From Clostridia bacterium (GTDB lineage: Bacteria > Bacillota > Clostridia > Oscillospirales > CAG-272), in contig JAGCJD010000174.1 of assembly GCA_017648425.1 (NCBI GenBank), forward strand, positions 1 to 28,772: 28,772 bases of DNA. Direction: 5' to 3'. The notes below the pieces were generated by a model, which did not search any database, was not told the DNA's origin, and saw nothing but the letters and a program-made list of their open reading frames with translations. The position numbers and the translations under genes are program-made. Numbering within the stretch: position 1 is the stretch's first letter; every line of letters begins with the position of its first letter. This document shows, one piece after another, positions 15,995-23,125 of this stretch.

Positions 15995-16243
15995 ATGGCT
16001 ACAACAAGCGGTGAAAAGACAAGAAAGATAACACTTCCGCTTCTTGAAGGGAGAAACGCTGTTCAGGAAGCATTCGTATGTGTCAATTTTAAGCCCTATC
16101 AGATACAGAGAGGCGTGGAGGTAGAGATACCCGAAAGCGTATATAATGTTTTGATGGAATCCGAGAGAGCTAAAAACGAGGCGATACTTGAGCGACAGAA
16201 AAAGGCGCTCAGAAGTCCCGAAAACTCGGAGCGCGTGAATTAA
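15995..16243 (+). CDS. Small head-associated protein, 82 aa
   Basis: ATG 15995 follows GGAGGAAA. The protein has a short beta region (KITLPLLEGRNAVQEAFVCVNFKPYQIQRG) and a charged C-terminal helix. Its place right after the capsid gene suggests a head-completion or capsid-binding role; no family is recognised. A terminator-like hairpin follows. Confidence 0.6.
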   Translation: MATTSGEKTRKITLPLLEGRNAVQEAFVCVNFKPYQIQRGVEVEIPESVYNVLMESERAKNEAILERQKKALRSPENSERVN

Positions 16244-16249
16244 AACAAG

Positions 16250-16278
16250 GGGAGGGGCGTAGTCCCCTCCCGATTTTT
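16250..16278 (+). terminator. Rho-independent terminator-like hairpin in the late operon
   Basis: GGGAGGGG (16250-16257) pairs with CCCCTCCC (16264-16271) and is followed by GATTTTTT. No new promoter lies before the next gene 15 bases on, so readthrough must occur. It probably sets a high capsid to low tail-gene ratio. Confidence 0.7.
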
Positions 16279-16292
16279 TATAGGAGGAAAGC

Positions 16293-16661
16293 ATGACAAT
16301 ACTTGAAGCCATAAGCAAAGCAGACGAATTCAGAAACAACAGAATAGAAGCGGCGGTAAAGATAGCGATGCTCTCGGAGCTGGACGGGCGGATATACGCC
16401 GAGGTAATAGAGGGAACGAACGCCTTTGAGGGATATAATGAAAGTACGCCAATGGACACGGAGCTTATCGTGCCGTATCCTTACGATGCCTTATATATAA
16501 GCTATTTGGAGTCGGAGATTTGCAGAATAAGCGGAGAAATGTCCAAATACGCTATCGCACGGAGCATATTTGCCGAAAAGTATGAATCGTTTAAGGCGTG
16601 GTATATCCGCTCCCACGAATACAACAAGCCAAACATAAAAATTCCTGTAAGGAGGTATTGA
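16293..16661 (+). CDS. Head-tail connector-like protein, 122 aa
   Basis: The helical protein (ILEAISKADEFRNNR, IVPYPYDALYISYLESEICR, SIFAEKYESFKAWY) has the size, helical make-up and place after the capsid gene of gp6/gp15-type connector proteins, which dock beneath the portal. The GGAGGAAAGC ribosome site is strong. The next gene starts three bases after its stop, and its own ribosome site GGAGGTATTGAGC overlaps this gene's end. Confidence 0.6.
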   Translation: MTILEAISKADEFRNNRIEAAVKIAMLSELDGRIYAEVIEGTNAFEGYNESTPMDTELIVPYPYDALYISYLESEICRISGEMSKYAIARSIFAEKYESFKAWYIRSHEYNKPNIKIPVRRY

Positions 16662-16663
16662 GC

Positions 16664-18790
16664 ATGATATTGCCTGAGCTTCCCATACCAAACCAGACCA
16701 AGGAGATAATACAGACCTTTGGCGGATATAATCACAATATAAGAATAGCGGACAATGAATTTTTTAACATGAGGAATTTATCTGTTATCGGATATCCGAC
16801 ATTAAGTCCAAGGCAAAAGAGAGGGATAGTAAAGAGCCTTCCCGACTGTAATGGATTACTCTCAAAGGACAAGTTGGCGTATATAAGCGGCAATAAGCTT
16901 TACTATGGAGAACAAGAGTTCGCGCTCAACGAAGGCATAACAGAGGAGCGTCAGATAGTTTCAATGGGCGCTTATATCCTTGTGTTTCCTGACGAATATT
17001 ATGTAAACACAAAGGATACGACCGATCATGGAAGCATAAGCGGAGGGTATTACGAGTTAAATACAGAGAACGAGGATCTTTCGTTTTATTTATCAACGGT
17101 TGAGGGAAACGAGGTTCACCCCCTTTACATAACGAAAAAAGGTTCTGCGTCACAGAGCGACGAGGTTGCCGTATGGGAGCTTTTGCAAAGCTTAAAAAAC
17201 AATCGCAAAATATCCACGACAGATAACTGTTATGTTGCAATAAGGAGTGACGGTAACTCGCCTATCGAGGTAACGCTTCCGTTTGACAATACGAATGGCT
17301 CGAACAAGTCGAATTATGTATATATACAAGACCAATCGGTAGCCCAGATAAAGGAAAAAAATATGCAAGGGACAGTTTTTACGCCACTGAAAAGCGGTAT
17401 AACAACGGTCGAGGTAGGACTTGGCTCGGGAAGCGCGACATATTCACGGTATTATTACATAATCGTAAAGGACACGGCAGATCCCACCGATGGAGAATAT
17501 TGGCTTCAAACGGACGGAGATAGCGAGGTCGGTCAGCTCTATGTAGCATCAGGCGGAAGATGGGAGGCAATAAAAAGCTGTATAAAGGCAAAAAGCGGAA
17601 TGCCTTTTGCTAAGGAGGCGTTTGCAAGGCTGAAACAACAAAAAACTTGCAGACTGAGGATTTCAAGCGACAAAGAGGCTTTGCAATATATAACAAAGAA
17701 ATATTCGGAATTGAATGCCTTTGATCCTATAAGCTGTGGGGAAGACTATTTCTTGCTTGAAGGAAGCTTAAATAATTGCTCGTTTGTTGCAATGCCAAGC
17801 AACACCAAAATAGAACTAAGCTTAGATCTTCCCGAAATGGATTTTGTTATGGAAAGCGGAAACCGCTTGTGGGGCTGTAAATACGGGCTGAACAAGGAGG
17901 GGGATTTTTTGAACGAGATATATGCCTCCGAGCTTGGGAATTTCTTTTCGTGGTATTCATTCAAGGGCATATCCACCGATAGCTACGCGGCATCGGTAGG
18001 TACGGACGGAGTGTTTACCGGCGCGGTGAATTACAAAGGTAAGCCGATATTCTTTAAAGAGAATTGCACGCATTCCATATACGGCTCGTATCCCTCCAAT
18101 TTTCAAATAAGCACCGAAGCGGGTATTGGCTTGGAGGAAGGCTCGGCAAGGAGCTTGTGTATTGTCAACAACGCATTGTACTATAAGGCAACGGACGGTG
18201 TGTACAGATACGATGGCGCATCGTATGATAAGCTCTCATTTGCTCTCGGAGATGTTTCTTACAGCAATGCATCAGGGGGGAGCATTGACAATAAGTATTA
18301 TATAGCAATGACGAGCGAGGAGGGAAAAAGAGAGCTGTTCGTATATGATATATCCAAGGGCTTGTGGCACAAGGAGGACGAAGTACAAGCATATTACTTT
18401 GCCCGTCACAAAAACGACCTTTACTTTTACGACAACAGCTCTAAGTATTTGTATACGGTAAAGGCGTCAGAGGGAGAAGCGGAGAGCGATCCTATCACAT
18501 GGGAAGCGGAAACAGGGCCTATCGGCTACAACACGATAGATGCAAAATATCTTGACAAGATACAGCTCCGAATATCTCTGCCTGTCGGAAGCGCTGTCAG
18601 ATTTTTTATAGAATATGACACGGACGGATATTTTGAGTATTTTGGAAATATCACGGGAAAATCAAGTCAGGCGTTCACTCTGCCGTTGTTTCCGCGCAGA
18701 TGCGATCATTTCAGACTGAGACTCAACGGAGAGGGCGAGTGTAAGATATTCAGCCTTATAAAGGTCATAGAGGACGGAGGCGAGCTGTAA
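16664..18790 (+). CDS. Podovirus tail nozzle/hub-like protein with an Ig-like insert
   Basis: The 708-residue protein starts at ATG 16664 after GGAGG; a longer frame from 16598 lies in the previous gene. The N-terminal IADNEFFNMRNLSVIGYPTLSPRQKRG is typical of beta-propeller tail proteins of podoviruses (T7 gp12 nozzle type). Many short repeated strands follow (LYYGEQEF, LYVASGGRW, YYKATDGVYRYDG, FYDNSSKYLYT). Residues about 198-270, with TPLKSGITTVEV, look like a bacterial Ig-like (BIG-2) insert. Its last 17 codons including the stop lie in the satellite's 60-bp attachment core, so the insertion leaves this gene complete. The stop overlaps the next start as TAATG. Confidence 0.65.
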   Translation: MILPELPIPNQTKEIIQTFGGYNHNIRIADNEFFNMRNLSVIGYPTLSPRQKRGIVKSLPDCNGLLSKDKLAYISGNKLYYGEQEFALNEGITEERQIVSMGAYILVFPDEYYVNTKDTTDHGSISGGYYELNTENEDLSFYLSTVEGNEVHPLYITKKGSASQSDEVAVWELLQSLKNNRKISTTDNCYVAIRSDGNSPIEVTLPFDNTNGSNKSNYVYIQDQSVAQIKEKNMQGTVFTPLKSGITTVEVGLGSGSATYSRYYYIIVKDTADPTDGEYWLQTDGDSEVGQLYVASGGRWEAIKSCIKAKSGMPFAKEAFARLKQQKTCRLRISSDKEALQYITKKYSELNAFDPISCGEDYFLLEGSLNNCSFVAMPSNTKIELSLDLPEMDFVMESGNRLWGCKYGLNKEGDFLNEIYASELGNFFSWYSFKGISTDSYAASVGTDGVFTGAVNYKGKPIFFKENCTHSIYGSYPSNFQISTEAGIGLEEGSARSLCIVNNALYYKATDGVYRYDGASYDKLSFALGDVSYSNASGGSIDNKYYIAMTSEEGKRELFVYDISKGLWHKEDEVQAYYFARHKNDLYFYDNSSKYLYTVKASEGEAESDPITWEAETGPIGYNTIDAKYLDKIQLRISLPVGSAVRFFIEYDTDGYFEYFGNITGKSSQAFTLPLFPRRCDHFRLRLNGEGECKIFSLIKVIEDGGEL

Positions 18791-18800
18791 TGAGCATACC
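18741..18800 (+). other. attL of the nested element: 60-bp core repeat, left copy
   Basis: These 60 bases are identical to 24093-24152. The repeat spans the last 50 bases of the nozzle gene and the first bases of the following small gene. Identity stops abruptly on both sides, as expected of integrase-generated attachment sites rather than ordinary gene duplication. Confidence 0.88.
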
Positions 18801-18945
18801 GTTTACGGCAAGCATAAATCCCAAGGGGAAAAACACCGACGAGGTACAGCGCGACTTGATAAGGCAGTTGCAGATACAGAACAGAGAACTGAAAATTATC
18901 ATTGAGGATCTGTACAAGCAAATAAACAAAATCGGAGAGGGCTGA
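18790..18945 (+). CDS. 51-aa phage small protein, copy carried by the satellite
   Basis: MSIPFTASINPKG and DEVQRDLIRQL with a C-terminal heptad-like helix match the native phage protein at 24142-24297 at 37 of 51 positions. Only the first bases are inside the core repeat; the rest is satellite DNA with many silent differences. After integration this copy directly follows the nozzle gene and takes the place of the native one in the late transcript. The function is unknown; a short coiled-coil tail or ejection accessory is possible. Confidence 0.75.
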   Translation: MSIPFTASINPKGKNTDEVQRDLIRQLQIQNRELKIIIEDLYKQINKIGEG

Positions 18946-18964
18946 AAGGCGATTTTTGACGTTT

Positions 18965-19011
18965 TACCCCTTATTTTACCCCTTATAGAATTTTACCGGA
19001 TTGTTTTTAAC
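18965..19011 (+). repeat. Subterminal direct repeat, left copy (possible integrase arm site)
   Basis: These 47 bases match 23956-24002 at about 40 positions, in the same orientation. Each copy contains TACCCCTTA twice in tandem. Repeats near both ends of a tyrosine-integrase element are often arm-type sites bound by the integrase N-terminal domain or by Xis. Confidence 0.6.
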
Positions 19012-19061
19012 CCCCGAAAAAAGGGTAAATTTTGACCGATTTTCGGGCGGTGATTTTGACA

Positions 19062-19097
19062 GCAAAAAAGAGAGGCTTTTTGACCTCTCTTTTTTGC
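19062..19097. terminator. Strong terminator after the satellite integrase
   Basis: A 14-bp perfect stem (19062-19075 with 19084-19097, GCAAAAAAGAGAGG arm) carries A/T runs on both sides, so it can end leftward transcription of the integrase operon and also rightward phage late transcription entering from the nozzle gene. Confidence 0.85.
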
Positions 19098-19124
19098 CTT
19101 TCCGAACGTATTCGTACAGAGGGC

Positions 19125-20288
19125 TTACGCTTTCATTTTCTCGTAGTAATTTTGCAAACGGTCTGCGCTGTCCTTTTTCATCTTTTCGGACACGTGAGCG
19201 TAAACGTTAAGAGTGAACGCGGCTGTGGCGTGACCGAGCGCTTCCTGTACGGTTTTCGGATTGTCCCCTTCTTGCAAAGCTGTGACGGCGTATGTGTGGC
19301 GCAGATCGTGAAATCTGAAATCGGGACATCCTATTTTTGTGCACACTCTTTTGAAATATGTGTGGAGCATATTCTCGTTGATGTATTTTCCGTCAGCACG
19401 CGTGAATACGAGATTCCAATCGTTTTTCCACCCCAAGCCTACCGCCAAGTGGTTTTTAAATTGCTCTTGGCGAACTCTTTGCAAAATATCCATGACGAAC
19501 GGCGCAGGCGTAAGCGTTCGTGATTTGTTGCTTTTTGGTGTTGAAATATACGGTTGCTCTCCGCGTTGCAAAGTGGTTTGTAATTGTTGCTTGACCGTAA
19601 CAGTTCCGTTCTTGAAATCAACCGCGTCCCACGGCAGTCCCAGCACCTCGCCTCTGCGCATTCCTGTGAATAGAGTGACCAAGAATATGTCTTTGTACGG
19701 AGACGGAAGCGGCTCATCCTCAACGGCTTGCAGAAAGTTGCGAAGTTCTTCTTCCGTGAGCGGGTGCATTTCTTTTTTTTCTTTTGCGGGGAGCTTGCAA
19801 GCGCTTGACGGATTTACGCTTATGTATTTTAACTCTACTGCTTGTTCAAGGGAATAGTGGAGTGTTGCGTGACAGTGTCGTGTTGTTGTCGCTGATAACC
19901 TTTTATTGAGCTGATTGTAAAAGGCTTGTATGTGCGTCGGGGTGAGCGCTTGAAGCTTGATATAGCCTAACTGTGGCTTTATGTAGCGCTCTATATATGC
20001 TTTTTGATTTACGTAAGTACTGCGCTTCACGGTCTGCTTGTAGTATTCCTCTAACCAGATGTCCACCCACTGCCCGACGGTCAGCCTGCTCGGCTCAACG
20101 AACGTTCCCTCGTCTCCCGACTTCTGCGCTTGCCTCATTTGCTTCAAGACTTCCTTTTGCGTGTCGGCGTAAAAGGAACGTCGCTTGCCGGCTATCGTAC
20201 AGCGAGCTTCCCACCGACCGTCCTCACGTTGGCGGACGGAACCGCCGCCCTTTGCATTTCTCTTGTCCTGATGAATAGTGTCTGCCAT
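19125..20288 (-). CDS. Tyrosine integrase of the satellite
   Basis: The 387-residue protein has an AP2-like arm-binding N-terminus (GGGSVRQREDGRWEARC, residues 14-30), a SAM-like core-binding domain (about 70-165), and a catalytic domain with Arg211 (TGMRRGE), a basic KSNKSRT strand near 252, HDLRH (His327, Arg330), LGHATAAFT (His353) and Tyr363 in LNVYAHV. All catalytic residues are present, so it should be active in strand exchange at the 60-bp core. It is the last gene of the leftward satellite operon and lies about 320 bases from attL. Confidence 0.94.
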   Translation of the reverse strand: MADTIHQDKRNAKGGGSVRQREDGRWEARCTIAGKRRSFYADTQKEVLKQMRQAQKSGDEGTFVEPSRLTVGQWVDIWLEEYYKQTVKRSTYVNQKAYIERYIKPQLGYIKLQALTPTHIQAFYNQLNKRLSATTTRHCHATLHYSLEQAVELKYISVNPSSACKLPAKEKKEMHPLTEEELRNFLQAVEDEPLPSPYKDIFLVTLFTGMRRGEVLGLPWDAVDFKNGTVTVKQQLQTTLQRGEQPYISTPKSNKSRTLTPAPFVMDILQRVRQEQFKNHLAVGLGWKNDWNLVFTRADGKYINENMLHTYFKRVCTKIGCPDFRFHDLRHTYAVTALQEGDNPKTVQEALGHATAAFTLNVYAHVSEKMKKDSADRLQNYYEKMKA

Positions 20289-20291
20289 TTC

Positions 20292-21038
20292 TTAAATCTC
20301 CTTTTCTGTTTGTGTGTTGAATGTTTTGTCGAGCTTGTCCATAAACCACTTTTCGTAGTATTCGCCTCTCTCACGCTCCGCATCGGCGCGCTCGGACGTG
20401 CGCTCGTTCGCGTCCTGTATAGCCCATAGGCGTATCGTTACGTAGTGATCGTCGTATTTGTACCCCTTGCTTTTGAGCTTCGCGGAGAAGTTTTCGATAA
20501 GAGTGTCGGCTTTGTCCCCAAACTGCTTTTTCAGATCCTCATGCTCCGCTTCGGTCAGATAGACGTTCTTAAATTCTCCGTATGCCTTTTTATCGGGAGA
20601 GGGCGTTCTCGCGCGTGTACGCGCATTTATACTCTCTCCCTCGTAGAGGGAAGAGTGTAAATAGTTATCTGTATTCTGTTTACCGTTATCTGTATTCTGT
20701 TTACCGTTATCTGTATTCTGTATTCCGTATTCTGTAGCTGACTTTTGCTGTGGCTCTGTTTCCTCTTGCTGTGCTTTGCTGTTTTTTGCCGTAGCAAAAC
20801 CGCCTTGCTGTCCTGCTCTGCGCCGAAGCTCCGAAATCTCCTCACCACGTTTGATTTGGTGGAACATTATGGAGACCACGACCCGGAGCGTACCGTCCAC
20901 GTTATCGATAGGGTTACTCCCGTGACGGTGGTAATCTGATATAGCCTTGACTACCTTCCATGCGTCTGCGCCGTCGAGCTGGTCAAGGTCGTCTATCCAA
21001 TCGTAGAACAGATAAAATGCTTTTTCGTTGTCCTTCAT
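20292..21038 (-). CDS. Satellite replication protein (replisome-organiser-like)
   Basis: The 248-residue protein has an N-terminal region (FYDWIDDLDQLDGADAWKVV, ISDYHRHG, a later SELRRRAGQQGG) resembling DUF6291 and related phage initiator N-termini. A Q/N-rich linker made of three 7-residue units (NTDNGKQ) follows. The C-terminal half (FKNVYLTEAEHEDLKKQFGD...YKYDDHYVTIRLWA) is common in phage and plasmid replication proteins of Firmicutes. It probably opens an origin and recruits host helicase. The linker is encoded by the 21-bp repeats at 20664-20726. Its start overlaps the upstream stop as ATGA. Confidence 0.65.
   Translation of the reverse strand: MKDNEKAFYLFYDWIDDLDQLDGADAWKVVKAISDYHRHGSNPIDNVDGTLRVVVSIMFHQIKRGEEISELRRRAGQQGGFATAKNSKAQQEETEPQQKSATEYGIQNTDNGKQNTDNGKQNTDNYLHSSLYEGESINARTRARTPSPDKKAYGEFKNVYLTEAEHEDLKKQFGDKADTLIENFSAKLKSKGYKYDDHYVTIRLWAIQDANERTSERADAERERGEYYEKWFMDKLDKTFNTQTEKEI
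20664..20726. repeat. Three 21-bp tandem repeats inside the rep gene (iteron-like)
   Basis: Units begin at 20664, 20685 and 20706. The first two are identical and the third differs in its last bases. They are AT-rich and in frame, so they also encode a 7-residue repeat. Origins located in the rep gene as iterons are common in phage and satellite replicons; an origin function is inferred. Confidence 0.6.
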
Positions 21039-21244
21039 ACCGCCGCTGCGCTTGCCTCCGCTTCAAGCCATTTGCAAAGACTATCGACGGGTATCACTAT
21101 GCGTCGCTCCGATACTCGGACGGCGGGGAAGCCCCTGCGCTTTATAAGCTCGTAAGCTACGGGTTTGGATACTCCAAGTACTTTTGCGAGTTCTGCAACG
21201 TCAAGCACGAGCTTGTCGGTTTGGGTAAGTATTGCTGTTGTCAT
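21035..21244 (-). CDS. Excisionase-like / MerR-type helix-turn-helix protein
   Basis: The 69-residue protein has a winged-helix core LVLDVAELAKVLGVSKPVAY, then ELIKRRGFPAVRVSERRIVIPVDSLCKWLE, matching the excisionase/DNA-binding HTH_17 family. It would bend attachment-site DNA for excision or act as a regulator. It is coupled to its neighbours by ATGA overlaps on both sides. Confidence 0.85.
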   Translation of the reverse strand: MTTAILTQTDKLVLDVAELAKVLGVSKPVAYELIKRRGFPAVRVSERRIVIPVDSLCKWLEAEASAAAV

Positions 21245-21375
21245 TTGTTTATCCTCTCTTTCGTGTTTTTGATTTTGTGTGACAGCTCCTCGGCTGTCGT
21301 TGCGGTATTTACTGCCTCTGCCGTTTCCCTCAAGCGGACGGTGAATGCGAGAACGTAAGCAATCAGAGTCCTCAT
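21241..21375 (-). CDS. Small satellite protein, 44 aa
   Basis: A frame from ATG 21373-21375 to TGA 21241-21243 encodes a helical peptide (LIAYVLAFTVRLRETAEAV, then EELSHKIKNTKERINK). It exactly fills the gap between zinc-ribbon and HTH genes, with four-base ATGA overlaps at both ends. Such double coupling is strong evidence that it is translated. The function is unknown. Confidence 0.7.
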   Translation of the reverse strand: MRTLIAYVLAFTVRLRETAEAVNTATTAEELSHKIKNTKERINK

Positions 21376-21686
21376 TCAGTGCCTCTTTCCGGCTTTTCCA
21401 TCTGCGCCCCGCAGAATGGGCAGTAGTTCATGTAGAAGATCTTATCGGACATTCCGCCCTTGGTTGCGGACTGCCAGTGTTCGCACTCTGAACAGATCCA
21501 TCTGACGAATTTTTTGCTCTCGAAGCTCTCATCGGGAAGCCACACGCCGTGGCGCTCTTTTCTGTATTCCTCAGCTGCGAGTGTGTAAGCGAGTTTTTTT
21601 GCCCGGCTTTTGCTCAGCTCGGGTGCCTCAAGCAAAAATTCCGTAAGCTCTTTGGTGCGCTCTCGTAGTCTTTTATCGGTTATCAT
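21372..21686 (-). CDS. Zinc-ribbon protein of the satellite
   Basis: The 104-residue protein ends with RWICSECEHWQS and IFYMNYCPFCGAQMEKPE, and has an EYRKERHGVW segment. These match the helper-phage protein at 6818-7138 closely, while the N-terminal third differs. It may compete with or replace the phage protein. The function is unknown. Confidence 0.75.
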   Translation of the reverse strand: MITDKRLRERTKELTEFLLEAPELSKSRAKKLAYTLAAEEYRKERHGVWLPDESFESKKFVRWICSECEHWQSATKGGMSDKIFYMNYCPFCGAQMEKPERGTE

Positions 21687-21689
21687 GCT

Positions 21690-22082
21690 TCATTCCTCCG
21701 TGATTTTTGGATTAAGTATTGCCTGGGCGAAAATATCCGCCTGGCGTTCGACGTGCCGACCGTGTCTGATACGCTGAAGCTCAAGGTATCGCTCAAAGCG
21801 TTCGTGCTCCTCTCTGTGCTTTAGGAAGTAGTGCCCCAGCTCATGAGCCACGGTAAACCGCTTTTGAGAGTGCGTTCTCGTATCGTCGTATACGATTATG
21901 CTCTTATCGTTATGGCAAAATATCCTGCCGTACTCTGTTGGGCATAGCAATCGCACGTCGCTGTTTTTGTATACTTTTATGCCCTCGCCCCGGGCGAGTT
22001 CCAGAACGTCGAACGGTACCGTATCGATACCGTGCTCGCGCAGGACCGAGAGTGCATATTCGGGTATATCTTTGTTTCTCAC
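21690..22082 (-). CDS. ImmA/IrrE-family metallopeptidase of the satellite
   Basis: The 130-residue minimal form has LARGEGIKVYKNSDVRL, a SIIVYDD strand, HELGH at residues 80-84 and an ERQADIFAQAIL ligand helix. No XRE repressor lies next to it in the satellite. Its substrate could be the satellite's RHH regulator or the helper phage's repressor, which would tie the two induction decisions together. The stop lies 4 bases from the next gene in the operon. Confidence 0.88.
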   Translation of the reverse strand: MRNKDIPEYALSVLREHGIDTVPFDVLELARGEGIKVYKNSDVRLLCPTEYGRIFCHNDKSIIVYDDTRTHSQKRFTVAHELGHYFLKHREEHERFERYLELQRIRHGRHVERQADIFAQAILNPKITEE

Positions 22083-22092
22083 GATGTGCCCC

Positions 22093-22290
22093 TCAATGCG
22101 TCATGTAGTAACGGTACGCCTCTGTCGCGGTCATATCGTCCCACGCCCATTTAAGGGCGCAGGTGAGCTTGTCAATGGTTGCTCTGTCTATCTGATCGTC
22201 GGGGTATTGCTCGTTCCATTCGTTCACTGCTCTCATGATATATCCCAACATTACGCAGTTCTGCGTTCCGTCCCAATTCTGTATTTCCAT
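22093..22290 (-). CDS. Hypothetical satellite protein, 65 aa
   Basis: This Trp-rich small acidic protein (MEIQNWDGTQNCVMLGYIMR, later LTCALKWAWDDMTATEAYRY) starts after GGGGGAGA, within the leftward operon. It looks like a compact helical domain. No family is recognised. Confidence 0.65.
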   Translation of the reverse strand: MEIQNWDGTQNCVMLGYIMRAVNEWNEQYPDDQIDRATIDKLTCALKWAWDDMTATEAYRYYMTH

Positions 22291-22302
22291 GCCGTCTCCC
22301 CC

Positions 22303-22578
22303 TTACGCTATCGAGAAGCGACGTGTGGTCGTCGTCTTTGTGTACTGCTCTGCCAGCTTGGGCATAGCTTTCTTGAATGCCGTTGTGTCAAAGCGTGAGC
22401 CGTTGACGGTAGTCCATCTTACTTTGAACACGTCCACGTTAAGCTCTTCCGTGTTGCGCGCGGTCATTTCCGCCTTGATAGTGTCTTCGAGCGCGGCGAT
22501 CTCTGCTGCGATCTGCTCTGCAAATGCTTTAAGCTCTTTAAGCTCTCTTACTGTGTTTGTCATTTCGTTTGTACTCAT
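22303..22578 (-). CDS. Hypothetical phage-type protein, 91 aa
   Basis: A coiled-coil N-terminal half (ELKELKAFAEQIAAEIAALE) is followed by a conserved-looking tail: VFKVRWTTVNGSRFDTTAF, then KTTTTRRFSIA. Similar small proteins occur in Firmicutes phage early regions, without known function. ATG is preceded by AAAAGGAG. About 320 bases separate it from the preceding small gene, and on the other strand of that gap lies the small RNA at 22808-22900. Confidence 0.7.
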   Translation of the reverse strand: MSTNEMTNTVRELKELKAFAEQIAAEIAALEDTIKAEMTARNTEELNVDVFKVRWTTVNGSRFDTTAFKKAMPKLAEQYTKTTTTRRFSIA

Positions 22579-22772
22579 GTCGGTACTCCTTTTCCATAAA
22601 AAATTTTGTTTTTGATTTTCTTTTCCTGCGGAGCTTCGGGGTGAGTGGCGTTAAACATCTATGCCCCCGGCAATCTCACTCTCTCTTATCCACTCTCACT
22701 CTTACCTTGCTTTCTTGTTTTCGGCTTTCGCCTACTTCCGTCTGCCTTGCCGTGTTTCCGCAAAATTTACTC

Positions 22773-22801
22773 TTGACAAATCCGCCTTTTCGTGGTACAA
22801 T
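22773..22801 (+). promoter_or_regulatory. Consensus promoter of the satellite small RNA
   Basis: TTGACA (22773-22778), 17 bases, TACAAT (22796-22801) on the plus strand. It points away from the 91-aa gene, and no ORF starts downstream before the terminator. Confidence 0.8.
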
Positions 22802-22807
22802 GTAGGA

Positions 22808-22900
22808 GCGAGAGAGGAAAGGCGAACGTCGAAACCTCTCTGCTCCGATTGAACTGGTCGCTCGGTGCTGTGGTAAGTGAGCCGAGCGACCTTGTTTTTT
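22808..22900 (+). ncRNA. Putative antisense small RNA of about 93 nt
   Basis: Downstream of the promoter the predicted RNA has two hairpins. The first joins GGAGCGAGAGAGG (22805-22817) to CCTCTCTGCTCC (22835-22846) with one bulge and a 17-base loop. The second is a perfect 10-bp stem GGTCGCTCGG/CCGAGCGACC (22856-22865 with 22882-22891) followed by TTGTTTTTT, a full terminator. It lies opposite the intergenic part of the leftward operon, so it would pair with that mRNA. It ends exactly at the stop of the 51-aa gene. Its target and role are inferred. Confidence 0.7.
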
Positions 22901-23054
22901 ACTTGCTTGCTATGTAGTCAAGCAGTTCGACGATTTGGCTGTCAGACCAACCGACGTGGTGGAGATACTCGATAAGCTTCTTCAGCGTGCTGTCGCTCAT
23001 CATCTCGGCATCAGTCCTTTCGTTTACGTTTTCGTGTATGTTCGCCTTATTCAT
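22899..23054 (-). CDS. First gene of the satellite operon, 51 aa
   Basis: ATG 23052-23054 follows AAAGGGGGGACAAGGG. The protein has one acidic N-terminal segment and a helical core (LKKLIEYLHHVGWSDSQIVE, then LLDYIASK) that looks like a small helix-turn-helix-like fold. It is directly under the RHH-controlled leftward promoter. No family is recognised. Confidence 0.7.
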   Translation of the reverse strand: MNKANIHENVNERTDAEMMSDSTLKKLIEYLHHVGWSDSQIVELLDYIASK

Positions 23055-23125
23055 TCCCTTGTCCCCCCTTTCGTTCGTTTGTTCGTGATAACGCTCGATT
23101 ACACTCGTTTGTTTATCACACCTCT

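Noticed and set aside
16598..16663. Upstream extension of the nozzle gene
   Set aside because: It overlaps the connector gene. ATG 16664 is preceded by GGAGG and starts the conserved N-terminus.
20664..20726. CRISPR array
   Set aside because: The repeats are directly adjacent, with no spacers, and lie in frame inside a gene. No other spaced repeat array or cas gene was seen.
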